DNA from: Thermoplasmata archaeon
GTDB lineage: Archaea; Thermoplasmatota; Thermoplasmata; Lutacidiplasmatales; UBA184
Direction of reading: 5' to 3'
NCBI GenBank assembly: GCA_021828085.1
Contig: JAKATE010000022.1
Span: 1 to 18,427 of the forward strand
DNA: 18,427 nucleotides
The position numbers and the translations under genes are program-made. How positions within the stretch are numbered: position 1 is the stretch's first letter; every line of letters begins with the position of its first letter. Of this stretch, positions 7,277 to 13,503 are shown piece after piece. Below the pieces are notes generated by a model. It had not been told where the DNA came from and did no database searches. It was given only the letters and a program-made list of their open reading frames with translations.

Positions 7277-8140
7277 CTAGGGGGTCCCTGGTTCCCGCGG
7301 GGGGGAACCGGGCGACCTGGCTGGCACCGGGCAGGCCGGCGGGCGCGAGAGGGCCCGCCCTGCATACGCGAGGGTGCCCAGGCTCAGCGGGAAGGCGATG
7401 AGGAGGAGCGGGGCCTGATAGGCGACCCACCCCGCGATCAGTCCGGCGGCCGCGGAGGCCTCGAGGGCGTTGAAGAGCAGGAGGGTCCCGCACTGCGGAC
7501 AGTTCACGAAGAGCGCGCCGAGGGCGCCCAGGGCACCGGCGACGGAGGCTTCGCCCGGGCTCGATCGGCCCCGCCAGAGCGCCGCGGAGGCCACCATGTT
7601 CGCGCTGAAGAGCGTGGTGCTCAGCCCGAGCAGCGCCAGGCTCTGCGGGCCGTAGCTCAGCAGCACGCCCGGTCCGAGCAGGGCGACGAGCCCGGGGGTG
7701 AGCCCCAATCCGCCGCAGCAGAAGACCACCGTGCCCGACGGATAGCTCGTCCCGGTGAAGGCTCCGTGCAGGCTCACCGCGAGGGAGCCGGTGAAGAAGG
7801 AGAAGAAGAGGGCAAAGCCGACGAGGGAGACGATCCAGACCGGCCGGAACCTCGGCTCCCTCAGGGCGTGGGCCAGGGCCGCCCGACCGGGCCGGGTCGA
7901 GGCTCCCGGCCCCTCCTCCCATCCGCGGAGGAGACGCGCCGACCCCCACCCCAGGAGCAAGGCTCCCAGCAGGAGGCTCACGTAGATGAGCACCGCGAGG
8001 AGCGTCCACGCACCGAGCTCCGCGGGCCCGGGGGGCTGGTTCGCGAAGTTCCCCGGATAGAGGAGCCAGGGGAAGAGGAGCAGGGCGAGCCCGGGGAGGA
8101 GGAGCCCGAGAGCGCTCCGTTCCGCAGGGGGGTCGGCCAC
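7277..8140 (-). CDS. Membrane protein with about seven spans and Cys pairs
   Basis: I do not recognise this family. The 287-residue protein has hydrophobic segments near residues 11-29, 43-66, 101-123, 137-163, 166-189, 199-228 and 234-262, so about seven membrane spans. Two conserved-looking thiol motifs lie in or next to spans: CCGG at 141-144 and NCPQCG at 213-218. A CxxC next to a membrane helix suggests metal binding or thiol redox chemistry, but nothing more can be said. The N-terminus is short and the C-terminal 25 residues are a Pro-rich tail. The GTG at 8140 follows the 528-residue gene by 37 bp. An AT-rich box (minus-strand AAGTAAC, about 8163-8170) lies 26 nt before the GTG, so it may also have its own leaderless promoter. 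Confidence 0.8.
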   Translation of the reverse strand: MADPPAERSALGLLLPGLALLLFPWLLYPGNFANQPPGPAELGAWTLLAVLIYVSLLLGALLLGWGSARLLRGWEEGPGASTRPGRAALAHALREPRFRPVWIVSLVGFALFFSFFTGSLAVSLHGAFTGTSYPSGTVVFCCGGLGLTPGLVALLGPGVLLSYGPQSLALLGLSTTLFSANMVASAALWRGRSSPGEASVAGALGALGALFVNCPQCGTLLLFNALEASAAAGLIAGWVAYQAPLLLIAFPLSLGTLAYAGRALSRPPACPVPARSPGSPPREPGTP

Positions 8141-8162
8141 GGGCGGGGCAGGACGGCGCGGT

Positions 8163-8170
8163 TACTTGAC
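8163..8170 (-). promoter_or_regulatory. Possible TATA box of the membrane-protein gene
   Basis: Minus-strand AAGTAAC is centred about 26 nt upstream of the GTG at 8140, in the 37-bp gap after the 528-residue gene. It suggests a separate leaderless transcript, though readthrough from the upstream gene is equally possible. Confidence 0.3.
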
Positions 8171-8177
8171 GGCTCGC

Positions 8178-9764
8178 TCAAGAAGGGGCCGAGGGAGGCT
8201 CCAGCGATCCCCAGTGGGTCACCCCGGCCTCGGTCAGGAGCTGCTCGAGCGCCTGGTGGTACTCCCCCGGGGGGGCCTTCAGGAGCCGGTCCACCGAGGG
8301 TACCAGGGCCTGTCCGAACTCCTTCTCGGTGTCGGAGAAGCGCCAGGCCTGGCCCTGCTCCTTGCCGAGCGCGACCAGGAAGGCCCAGGCCATGCCACGG
8401 ATCTTCCCCTCGGGGGGGTCCTCCAGGCTGATCCGCCGCTCCGTCGCCTGGGTGCCCCCGCGCCGGTAGGCCCGGGCGAGCTCGTCGGCCAGGCGGGCCT
8501 CCGGGCTGAGCTCCCGGTAACGGGGGAGCTCGGCCACGGTGGCCTCCTCGGCGCGGAGCCGGGCGAGGCGGTTGAGCTGCTCGGCCGAGCGGCCGCGGCC
8601 TCGCCCCTCCTGGGCGATGCGCTCCGCCTCCTCGGGGGAGGCTCCCACGGCCTCGAGGAGCTCCTGGGCGTGGTCCTTCCAGAGGGCGTCGACGACCTTG
8701 CCGGCGCTGAGCTCGGAGAGGAGGAGCGGCTCGCCGAGCCTCCCGAGCACCTCCTGGAGGGCCTTGCGCTCCGCCGTCGTGGCCCCGAGGGCGTCCACGA
8801 AGGGCTTGACCTCATCGCCGAAGCAGACCCCCCCGGCGATGAGGAGCAGGCCGCGATAGGAACGCAGCGCCGCCTCGGACTCCTGCACCAGCTCCTTGAG
8901 CAGCTCGGCGTCCGAGATCCGGCCTGCACGGTAGTTGCCCTCCGCCCTCCGGGAGAGGGAAGGGAGGGCCGGGGCGGGGCACGGGCCGGCGTGGCGGTGC
9001 TCGAGCGGGTAGATGCCCTTCACGGAGAACTCGCTGTCGGGGTCGGGGACGACCATGCTCCCGTTGAGCGAGGCCAGCAGGTGGCGGTCCTCGGAGAGAC
9101 AGCGCACGCAGACGCGGAGGACCTGGTGCGCCGAGGGCCAGTCGATCTCGAGATAGGGCTCCCGGTCGCCCCGCGCGAGGTGGACGCACCCGAGCCCGCT
9201 CTCCCCCTTCCCGTCGGCCGGGAGCGGCTGGAGCCGGTAAGGAAGGCTCCGGACCGTGCTCTCCACGAACGTCGCCGGGGGCTCGTCGGCCTTCCCCGTG
9301 CAGACCACGTTCCGGTCCACGGCGTAGAAGTGATTGCCCCCACCCCCGAACAGGCCGGGCTTGGCGTACTGCAGGTACCCCAGGATGAGCCGGCGCGGGT
9401 CATCGTAGTACTGCACCGCGATGAGCTCCTCCTTCGGGACCCGTTCGAAGGGGAGGAAGGGGATGTCCCCGGTGGGGAAGCGGGCAACGAGGTGGTTCAA
9501 CGTGGGCCGCTCCAGCGCGTAGTGGAGGAGCCCGGCGTACGCCCGGGCGAGCGGCTCCCCCCGGAACATCAGCCGCTCGAGCTGGCTCGCGTCCTCGGAG
9601 AACTTCTGGACGGTCTTGAGGTCCTGCTCCAGGCGGGGGAAGAGGTCGGAGACCTTCCCGTCCGGGGAGCGGGGAAGGAGCAGGGTGTAGTCCTTCTCCA
9701 GCGCCCGGGCACGGGAGAGGACCTCGCCTTCCTTACCGCCTGAGGTGTAGCGCATCCGGGGCAT
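8178..9764 (-). CDS. Conserved-looking hypothetical protein, 528 residues, Cys/His motifs
   Basis: I do not recognise a family. It is soluble: no signal peptide or membrane span. The first half (about 1-260) is mixed alpha/beta with a glycine-rich LFGGGGNHFYAVDRN segment at 138-152. CxxC at 219-222, then H256-x-H258-x3-C262, together could form one metal site; further Cys are at 155, 193 and 314. The second half (about 270-470) is mainly helical and charged, with IAGGVCFGDEVKPFVDALG at about 309-327 as the most distinctive stretch. Normal amino-acid balance, with aromatic and Lys residues, shows that this strand is the coding one, unlike the long Gly/Leu/Glu-rich opposite frame. The ATG at 9764 is preceded by a hairpin and a TATA-like box at 9801-9809. 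The membrane-protein gene follows it. Confidence 0.8.
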   Translation of the reverse strand: MPRMRYTSGGKEGEVLSRARALEKDYTLLLPRSPDGKVSDLFPRLEQDLKTVQKFSEDASQLERLMFRGEPLARAYAGLLHYALERPTLNHLVARFPTGDIPFLPFERVPKEELIAVQYYDDPRRLILGYLQYAKPGLFGGGGNHFYAVDRNVVCTGKADEPPATFVESTVRSLPYRLQPLPADGKGESGLGCVHLARGDREPYLEIDWPSAHQVLRVCVRCLSEDRHLLASLNGSMVVPDPDSEFSVKGIYPLEHRHAGPCPAPALPSLSRRAEGNYRAGRISDAELLKELVQESEAALRSYRGLLLIAGGVCFGDEVKPFVDALGATTAERKALQEVLGRLGEPLLLSELSAGKVVDALWKDHAQELLEAVGASPEEAERIAQEGRGRGRSAEQLNRLARLRAEEATVAELPRYRELSPEARLADELARAYRRGGTQATERRISLEDPPEGKIRGMAWAFLVALGKEQGQAWRFSDTEKEFGQALVPSVDRLLKAPPGEYHQALEQLLTEAGVTHWGSLEPPSAPS

Positions 9765-9765
9765 G

Positions 9766-9788
9766 CTCGGTCTCTCGGACGGACCGAG
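9766..9788 (-). promoter_or_regulatory. Inverted repeat abutting the start of the 528-residue gene
   Basis: CTCGGTC and GACCGAG form a perfect 7-bp dyad with a 9-base spacer, ending one base before the ATG. The presumed transcript start lies inside or just upstream of it, so it is either an operator at the initiation site or a leader hairpin that would occlude the start codon. Confidence 0.4.
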
Positions 9789-9800
9789 GGGGCACCCCTT

Positions 9801-9809
9801 CGCATAAGG
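9801..9809 (-). promoter_or_regulatory. TATA-like box of the 528-residue gene
   Basis: Minus-strand CCTTATGCG is the only AT-rich element near this start. It is centred about 41 nt upstream of the ATG, which predicts a short leader of roughly 12-16 nt. Confidence 0.45.
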
Positions 9810-9849
9810 ATTGTCGCGGGAGCGCGTGCGGAGAGGCTCCCTGCGAAGG

Positions 9850-9857
9850 CCTTAAGG
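9850..9857 (+). promoter_or_regulatory. TATA-like box of the small membrane-protein gene
   Basis: CCTTAAGG, itself a palindrome, lies 26 nt before the GTG at 9880, the spacing expected if transcription starts on the start codon. Confidence 0.5.
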
Positions 9858-9879
9858 GTCGGGGAGGCTCGCGCGACCC

Positions 9880-10116
9880 GTGGCCAACCTGGGGATCCTC
9901 CTCGGTTCGTTCTTCCTCATCGGCTTCGGGGCCATCGCCATGGAGGTCTACTCGGCGAGCTTCGGCTTCGTCGTCGGTCTCTTCACCATGATGGGGGGCG
10001 TCTTCCTCTTCCCGGTCGCCCTCACCTTGGGTCCCCCTCCCCGCGCCGTCACCCGGTCGGAGCTCGAGGCCGAGGCACGAGGACTGCTGGAGAACGACTC
10101 CTCCTCCCGGCCGTAG
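9880..10116 (+). CDS. Small membrane protein with two spans
   Basis: A 78-residue protein with two hydrophobic helices (about 5-25 and 28-52) separated by a short YSASFG turn, followed by a charged cytoplasmic-type tail of about 25 residues. No family recognised. The GTG start is supported by the TATA-like box 26 nt upstream (leaderless). It is isolated: the 528-residue gene diverges from it and guaAA converges on it with only 14 bp between the stops. Small double-span proteins like this often assist larger membrane complexes, but nothing here indicates which. Confidence 0.7.
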   Translation: MANLGILLGSFFLIGFGAIAMEVYSASFGFVVGLFTMMGGVFLFPVALTLGPPPRAVTRSELEAEARGLLENDSSSRP

Positions 10117-10130
10117 GCGGTCGCCCCCCT

Positions 10131-10697
10131 TCAGCGCCGGCAGAGCGCGAGGAAGTTCTCGAAGAGTTGGCGCCCGTGCTCGGTGGGCTCGACCTCGGGG
10201 TGGAACTGCACTCCCCAGACCGGCCGGGTCCGGTGCGCCATGGCCTCGACCCGGCAGGAAGGGGAGTGCGCGAGGGCGACGAAGCCCTCGGGGAGCTCGC
10301 TCACCTCGTCGTTGTGCGAGGCCCAGACCCAGAACTCCCCCTCGGTCCCTGCGAAGAGCGGGTGGGAGGGGTCCTCCACCGTCAAGCGGACCCTCCCGAA
10401 CTCCGGGGAGGCGGAGCGGGCGACCTTCCCGCCGAAGTGCCGGGCCAGGAACTCGTGTCCCAGGCAGATGGCGAGCACCGGTAGCCCGTCGTCGCGCAGG
10501 TAGCTCCCCTCGTTGCCGAGCGGATCGTCCTTCCCCTCCAGGCTGAGCGCTCCCCCGCTGAGGACCACCCCGTCGGCGTCGAGCTCCTCGCGGGGGGTGG
10601 TGTTGGGGACGATCCGGGTCTCCACCCCGAGGTCCCGCAGCACCCGGTACTCCCGGTGGGTCCACTGCCCGCCGTTGTCGACGACCGGGACCCTCAC
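10131..10697 (-). CDS. guaAA: GMP synthase glutaminase subunit (subunit A)
   Basis: This is the class I glutamine amidotransferase subunit of the two-subunit archaeal GMP synthase. It releases ammonia from glutamine for amination of XMP by the separate ATP-pyrophosphatase subunit, which is not in the window. The 188-residue protein has the oxyanion strand VVLSGGALS (45-53), nucleophile Cys78 in AICLGHEF, and His166 and Glu168 in WGVQFHPEVEPTEHG. The fold begins right at residue 1 (MRVPVVDNGGQWTHREYRVL), which supports the GTG at 10697. The start overlaps the stop of the upstream small membrane-protein gene (GTGA), so it is translated from the ubiX operon. Confidence 0.95.
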   Translation of the reverse strand: MRVPVVDNGGQWTHREYRVLRDLGVETRIVPNTTPREELDADGVVLSGGALSLEGKDDPLGNEGSYLRDDGLPVLAICLGHEFLARHFGGKVARSASPEFGRVRLTVEDPSHPLFAGTEGEFWVWASHNDEVSELPEGFVALAHSPSCRVEAMAHRTRPVWGVQFHPEVEPTEHGRQLFENFLALCRR

Positions 10698-11032
10698 GGC
10701 CGCTCCCCCTTCTCCGGCGCCGGCGGCTCCCGGGAGCGCGCGTTGAGCTCCTCCCGGATCTCGTGCACCTCGCTGCGCATCTTGAGCATCTCCTCCTCGA
10801 AGGCCGAGAACCCCGGGCGGCTGAGGGCCCGGGCGGCGATGGTGATCCCCACGAAGACCGCCCCCACCAGCGCCAGGATGGTGACCAGGACCAGGGCGAG
10901 GATGAAGGAGAGCGGGTCCCCGAGGATCGCTCCGTAGCCCAGGTTGAACAGGTGCGCCACCTGGGCGACCTCGACGAGCACCAGGGCGGCGATGACGACG
11001 ACCCAGAGCCAGACCGCCCGCGAGAGCCTCAT
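10694..11032 (-). CDS. Small membrane protein with two spans and a coiled-coil tail
   Basis: A 112-residue protein of unknown family. Residues about 7-29 and 40-66 are membrane helices. Residues 78-100 form an amphipathic charged helix (FEEEMLKMRSEVHEIREELN) that could be a short coiled coil, followed by a Pro/Glu tail. I chose the ATG at 11032 because it overlaps the stop of the upstream gene (ATGA at 11032-11029) and hydrophobic sequence begins at once; the frame further upstream is non-coding in character. Third gene of the ubiX-guaAA operon. The topology suggests an anchor that exposes a helix to the cytoplasm. Confidence 0.75.
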   Translation of the reverse strand: MRLSRAVWLWVVVIAALVLVEVAQVAHLFNLGYGAILGDPLSFILALVLVTILALVGAVFVGITIAARALSRPGFSAFEEEMLKMRSEVHEIREELNARSREPPAPEKGERP

Positions 11033-11649
11033 GCCGAGGGACCTCCCGGGGGCGTGACGACCGGATAGGGGGCGAGGAGAAGGTCGAGCGGTTGGGGCAG
11101 GCTGCCCACGGGGTAGCTCCGCGCCGAGGTCCCCTGGGGGAGCGTCACCGGCCCCGAGAGCGGCCAGACCGGGATGACGGTGAGGGTCGAGGAGGGCGTC
11201 AGGGGGAACGGGGAGAGCCACAGGCCGAAGACCCCCTGGCTCTCCGCGAGCTGCCCACCGGAATCGTAGACGGTGGAGACGTTCACCACGAAGAAGCCCG
11301 TGCCCGAGACCGTGACGACCTCGGCCACCTGGGAGCTCACGTTCGTCCAGAGGTACTGCCGCACCGAGGTGGCGTTCCCCGGGACGTCGTGCGCGGACCG
11401 GTTGACCCCCACGGCGAGGCTCGAGAAGGTGACATGTCCGAGCCCCTCGAGGAGGAGCGAGACGTTCCCGGTCCGGTCGAGGGAGACGTAGAGCACCCCC
11501 TGGCTGAGGAGGGTTCCACCGGCCGGGATCCCCTCCTCGAGCGCCGGGGTCACCAGGATGAGGAGCGCCAGGAGGATGGCCACCGTCGCGAACGCCCAGT
11601 GGAGGGAGCGGTCGGGGGTGCTTCGGGGGGAGGAGGGCGGGTCGTTCAT
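11029..11649 (-). CDS. Membrane-anchored extracytoplasmic protein rich in N-glycosylation sequons
   Basis: A 206-residue protein with a single N-terminal hydrophobic helix (about 18-38, signal anchor or uncleaved signal peptide) and a beta-rich outer domain. Six N-x-S/T sequons are visible in the outer domain (NVS, NRS, NAT, NVS, NVS among them), consistent with archaeal N-glycosylation. It has no Cys, catalytic motif or known fold that I recognise. The C-terminal 50 residues are rich in Pro, Thr and Val. The ATG at 11649 lies 12 bp after the ubiX stop, and the gene's stop overlaps the next start, so it is the second gene of the operon. It may partner with the two-span protein encoded next. 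Confidence 0.75.
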   Translation of the reverse strand: MNDPPSSPRSTPDRSLHWAFATVAILLALLILVTPALEEGIPAGGTLLSQGVLYVSLDRTGNVSLLLEGLGHVTFSSLAVGVNRSAHDVPGNATSVRQYLWTNVSSQVAEVVTVSGTGFFVVNVSTVYDSGGQLAESQGVFGLWLSPFPLTPSSTLTVIPVWPLSGPVTLPQGTSARSYPVGSLPQPLDLLLAPYPVVTPPGGPSA

Positions 11650-11661
11650 GGTCGGGCGCCC

Positions 11662-12267
11662 CTACGCCGACGGGCGGTCGGCCTTCCAGCCCCGGTACAG
11701 CTGGTGGGGGATCGAAAAGACGTCGAGCACCTTGCCGGCAAGGTAGTCCACGAGCCCCTGGACGCTCTCGGCCTTGAGGTAGTACGGCGGGGCGGCGAAG
11801 AGCACCACGGCTCCCGCCTCCGAGGCGAGGGTGAGGTTCCGCAGCATGAGCGTGGAAAGCGGGGTCTCCCGGGGGACCAGGACGAGCGGACGCCGCTCCT
11901 TGAGGTGGACCTGGGCGGCGCGGGTGATCAGGGTGTCCGCGAAACCGTGGGAGATCTTGGCGAGGGTGTTCCCTGAGCAGGGGACCACCACCATGCCCCG
12001 GGTCCGCGTGGAGCCGCTCGCGATCCGGGCCGCAGGGTCGCCGTCGTCGTAGACCTGGTCGGCGTACTGGGCGAGGTCCCGGGCGTAGAGGTCGCACTCG
12101 GCGCGCAGCACCGCTTCGCCCCCGTCGGAGACGATGAGGGCGACGGGGATTTCGGTCTTGGCGAGCGCCTGGAGGAGGGCGACGGCGATGGGGGCGCCGC
12201 TGGCCCCCGAGACCCCCACCACCAGCGGGGCGTCGTCCGGGCTCGAAGTGCTCACGGGTCCAACCAC
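11662..12267 (-). CDS. ubiX: UbiX/Pad1-type flavin prenyltransferase
   Basis: UbiX joins dimethylallyl phosphate to FMN to make prenylated FMN, the cofactor of UbiD-family decarboxylases. The 201-residue protein has the flavin-binding VVGVSGASGAP (16-26), ASGSTRTRGMVVVPCSGNT (83-101), and the family block ITRAAQVHLKERRPLVLVPRETPLS (115-138). In many archaea a UbiD-family enzyme using this cofactor decarboxylates trans-anhydromevalonate phosphate in the mevalonate route, which fits the divergent thiolase neighbour, but UbiD is not in the window. The GTG at 12267 is used here; a GTG five codons later (12252-12254) is an alternative, as the conserved core begins near residue 15. First gene of a four-gene operon ending in guaAA. 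Confidence 0.93.
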   Translation of the reverse strand: MVGPVSTSSPDDAPLVVGVSGASGAPIAVALLQALAKTEIPVALIVSDGGEAVLRAECDLYARDLAQYADQVYDDGDPAARIASGSTRTRGMVVVPCSGNTLAKISHGFADTLITRAAQVHLKERRPLVLVPRETPLSTLMLRNLTLASEAGAVVLFAAPPYYLKAESVQGLVDYLAGKVLDVFSIPHQLYRGWKADRPSA

Positions 12268-12301
12268 CTGAAAGGGAGGGCTCTTGAGGGGAAGAGCGCT
12301 C

Positions 12302-12311
12302 GGCTATTTGT
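12302..12311. promoter_or_regulatory. Single AT-rich element between divergent ubiX and thiolase genes
   Basis: GGCTATTTGT is the only AT-rich island in the 68-bp gap. It is centred about 29 nt before the TTG start of the thiolase gene, and about 26 nt upstream of a possible ubiX transcript start that would leave a leader of 12-15 nt. It could act as TATA box in both directions, which would link the expression of the two operons. Confidence 0.4.
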
Positions 12312-12335
12312 CTTGACGGTGCGCGGGAGGCGGGA

Positions 12336-13496
12336 TTGACCGGCCGGGTCGCCCTCGTGGGGGCCGGCCAGACCCGGTTCGGGTCGTTGGACGCGTCGCC
12401 CCGGACGCTCCTCCGGGAAGCCCTCGGGGAGGCCCTCGCCTCCGTCGAGGCGGGCCTCCGCCCCGCGGAGGTCGACGAGGGGATCCTCGCGACCCTCGGT
12501 TTCTCCGGCTGGCAGATCGGGAACCCGGCCGCGATCCTCTCCGAGGAGCTCGGTCATCCGGGGATGCCCGTCCTCCGGGTGGAGAACGCCTGCGCCTCGG
12601 GAGGGGGCGGGGTGCGCTCCGCCTGGCTCGCCCTTCGCTCCGACGCGGAGGGGCTCGTCCTCGTCGCAGGGCTGGAGAAGATGACCGACGCCTCCTCCCT
12701 CCGCCGCCGTTACTGGCTCGGCGTGAGCGGGGAGACCGAGTACGAGCGCTTGAGCGGCCTCACCTTCCCCGGGGTCTACGCGCTCATGGCGGAGCGCTAC
12801 CTCCGGGAGCGGGGGCTGGGGAAGGAGGTGCTCGGGGCGGTGGCCGTGAAGAACCACGCCAACGGCGTGCTCAATCCGAAGGCGCACCTCCGAAAGCCCC
12901 TCCGGCTCGAGGACCATGCCCACGCCCCGCGCGTGGCGGAGCCCCTCGGCCTCTACGACTGCTGCCCGGTCTCCGACGGGGCCGCCGTGGTGCTGCTCGC
13001 CGGGGAGGAACGCGCCCGCAAGCTCACGCGGGACCCGGTCTGGATCTCTTCTGTCGGCGCGGCCAGCGACACCCTGGCCCTGGCCGATCGCGCTTCCCTC
13101 ACCTCCCTGGGGGCGAGCGTCCGCGCCGGCCGGGAGGCGTTCCGGAAGGCCTCGACCAAGCCTTCGGAGGTCCAGGTGGCGGAGCTCCACGACTGCTTCA
13201 CCATCGCCGAGCTGCTCGCGCTGGAGGATCTCGGCCTCGTCCCCCCGGGGGAGGCGCCCCGCCGGACCCTCGAGGGGCGGACCGCGCTCCACTCCGAGCT
13301 CCCGGTGAACCCCTCCGGGGGCCTCAAGTCGAAGGGTCATCCGCTCGGCGCCACGGGCGTGGGACAGCTCGTCGAGCTCTTCCACCAGCTCCGCGGGGAG
13401 TGCGGGGAGAGACAGGTGGAGGGGGCGGAGCGCGGACTCGCCCACAACGTGGGGGGAAGCGGGGCCACGTGCACGGTGACCCTGCTGGAGGTCTGA
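12336..13496 (+). CDS. Archaeal-type thiolase (acetyl-CoA acetyltransferase family, SCP-x-like)
   Basis: The 386-residue enzyme should condense or cleave acyl-CoA; in archaea this family makes acetoacetyl-CoA for mevalonate. Catalytic residues are visible: Cys86 in ENACASGGGG, His285 in ELHDCFTIAEL, His335 in GGLKSKGHPLGATG, and the C-terminal HNVGGSGATCTVTLLE block. The ELHDCF and HNVGGSG motifs mark the SCP-x/archaeal branch rather than bacterial AtoB. TTG at 12336 is the start: GGGAGG lies upstream (12326-12331), and the first residues TGRVALVGAGQTRFG are the usual family N-terminus. The OB-fold fusion gene follows after 7 bp. Archaeal thiolases form a complex with a DUF35 protein and HMG-CoA synthase, matching this pairing. 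Side-chain-shortening or other acyl-CoA roles remain possible. Confidence 0.9.
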   Translation: MTGRVALVGAGQTRFGSLDASPRTLLREALGEALASVEAGLRPAEVDEGILATLGFSGWQIGNPAAILSEELGHPGMPVLRVENACASGGGGVRSAWLALRSDAEGLVLVAGLEKMTDASSLRRRYWLGVSGETEYERLSGLTFPGVYALMAERYLRERGLGKEVLGAVAVKNHANGVLNPKAHLRKPLRLEDHAHAPRVAEPLGLYDCCPVSDGAAVVLLAGEERARKLTRDPVWISSVGAASDTLALADRASLTSLGASVRAGREAFRKASTKPSEVQVAELHDCFTIAELLALEDLGLVPPGEAPRRTLEGRTALHSELPVNPSGGLKSKGHPLGATGVGQLVELFHQLRGECGERQVEGAERGLAHNVGGSGATCTVTLLEV

Positions 13497-13503
13497 GGGT
13501 CGG

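Noticed and set aside
8166..9743. A 525-codon plus-strand frame opposite the 528-residue gene
   Set aside because: Composition is Leu/Gly/Glu/Val with nearly no Lys, Asn or Tyr, typical of an antisense shadow; the minus-strand product is balanced and has a promoter.
11092..11976. A 294-codon plus-strand frame opposite ubiX and the sequon-rich protein gene
   Set aside because: Spans two genes with clear minus-strand coding features and is charged low-complexity.
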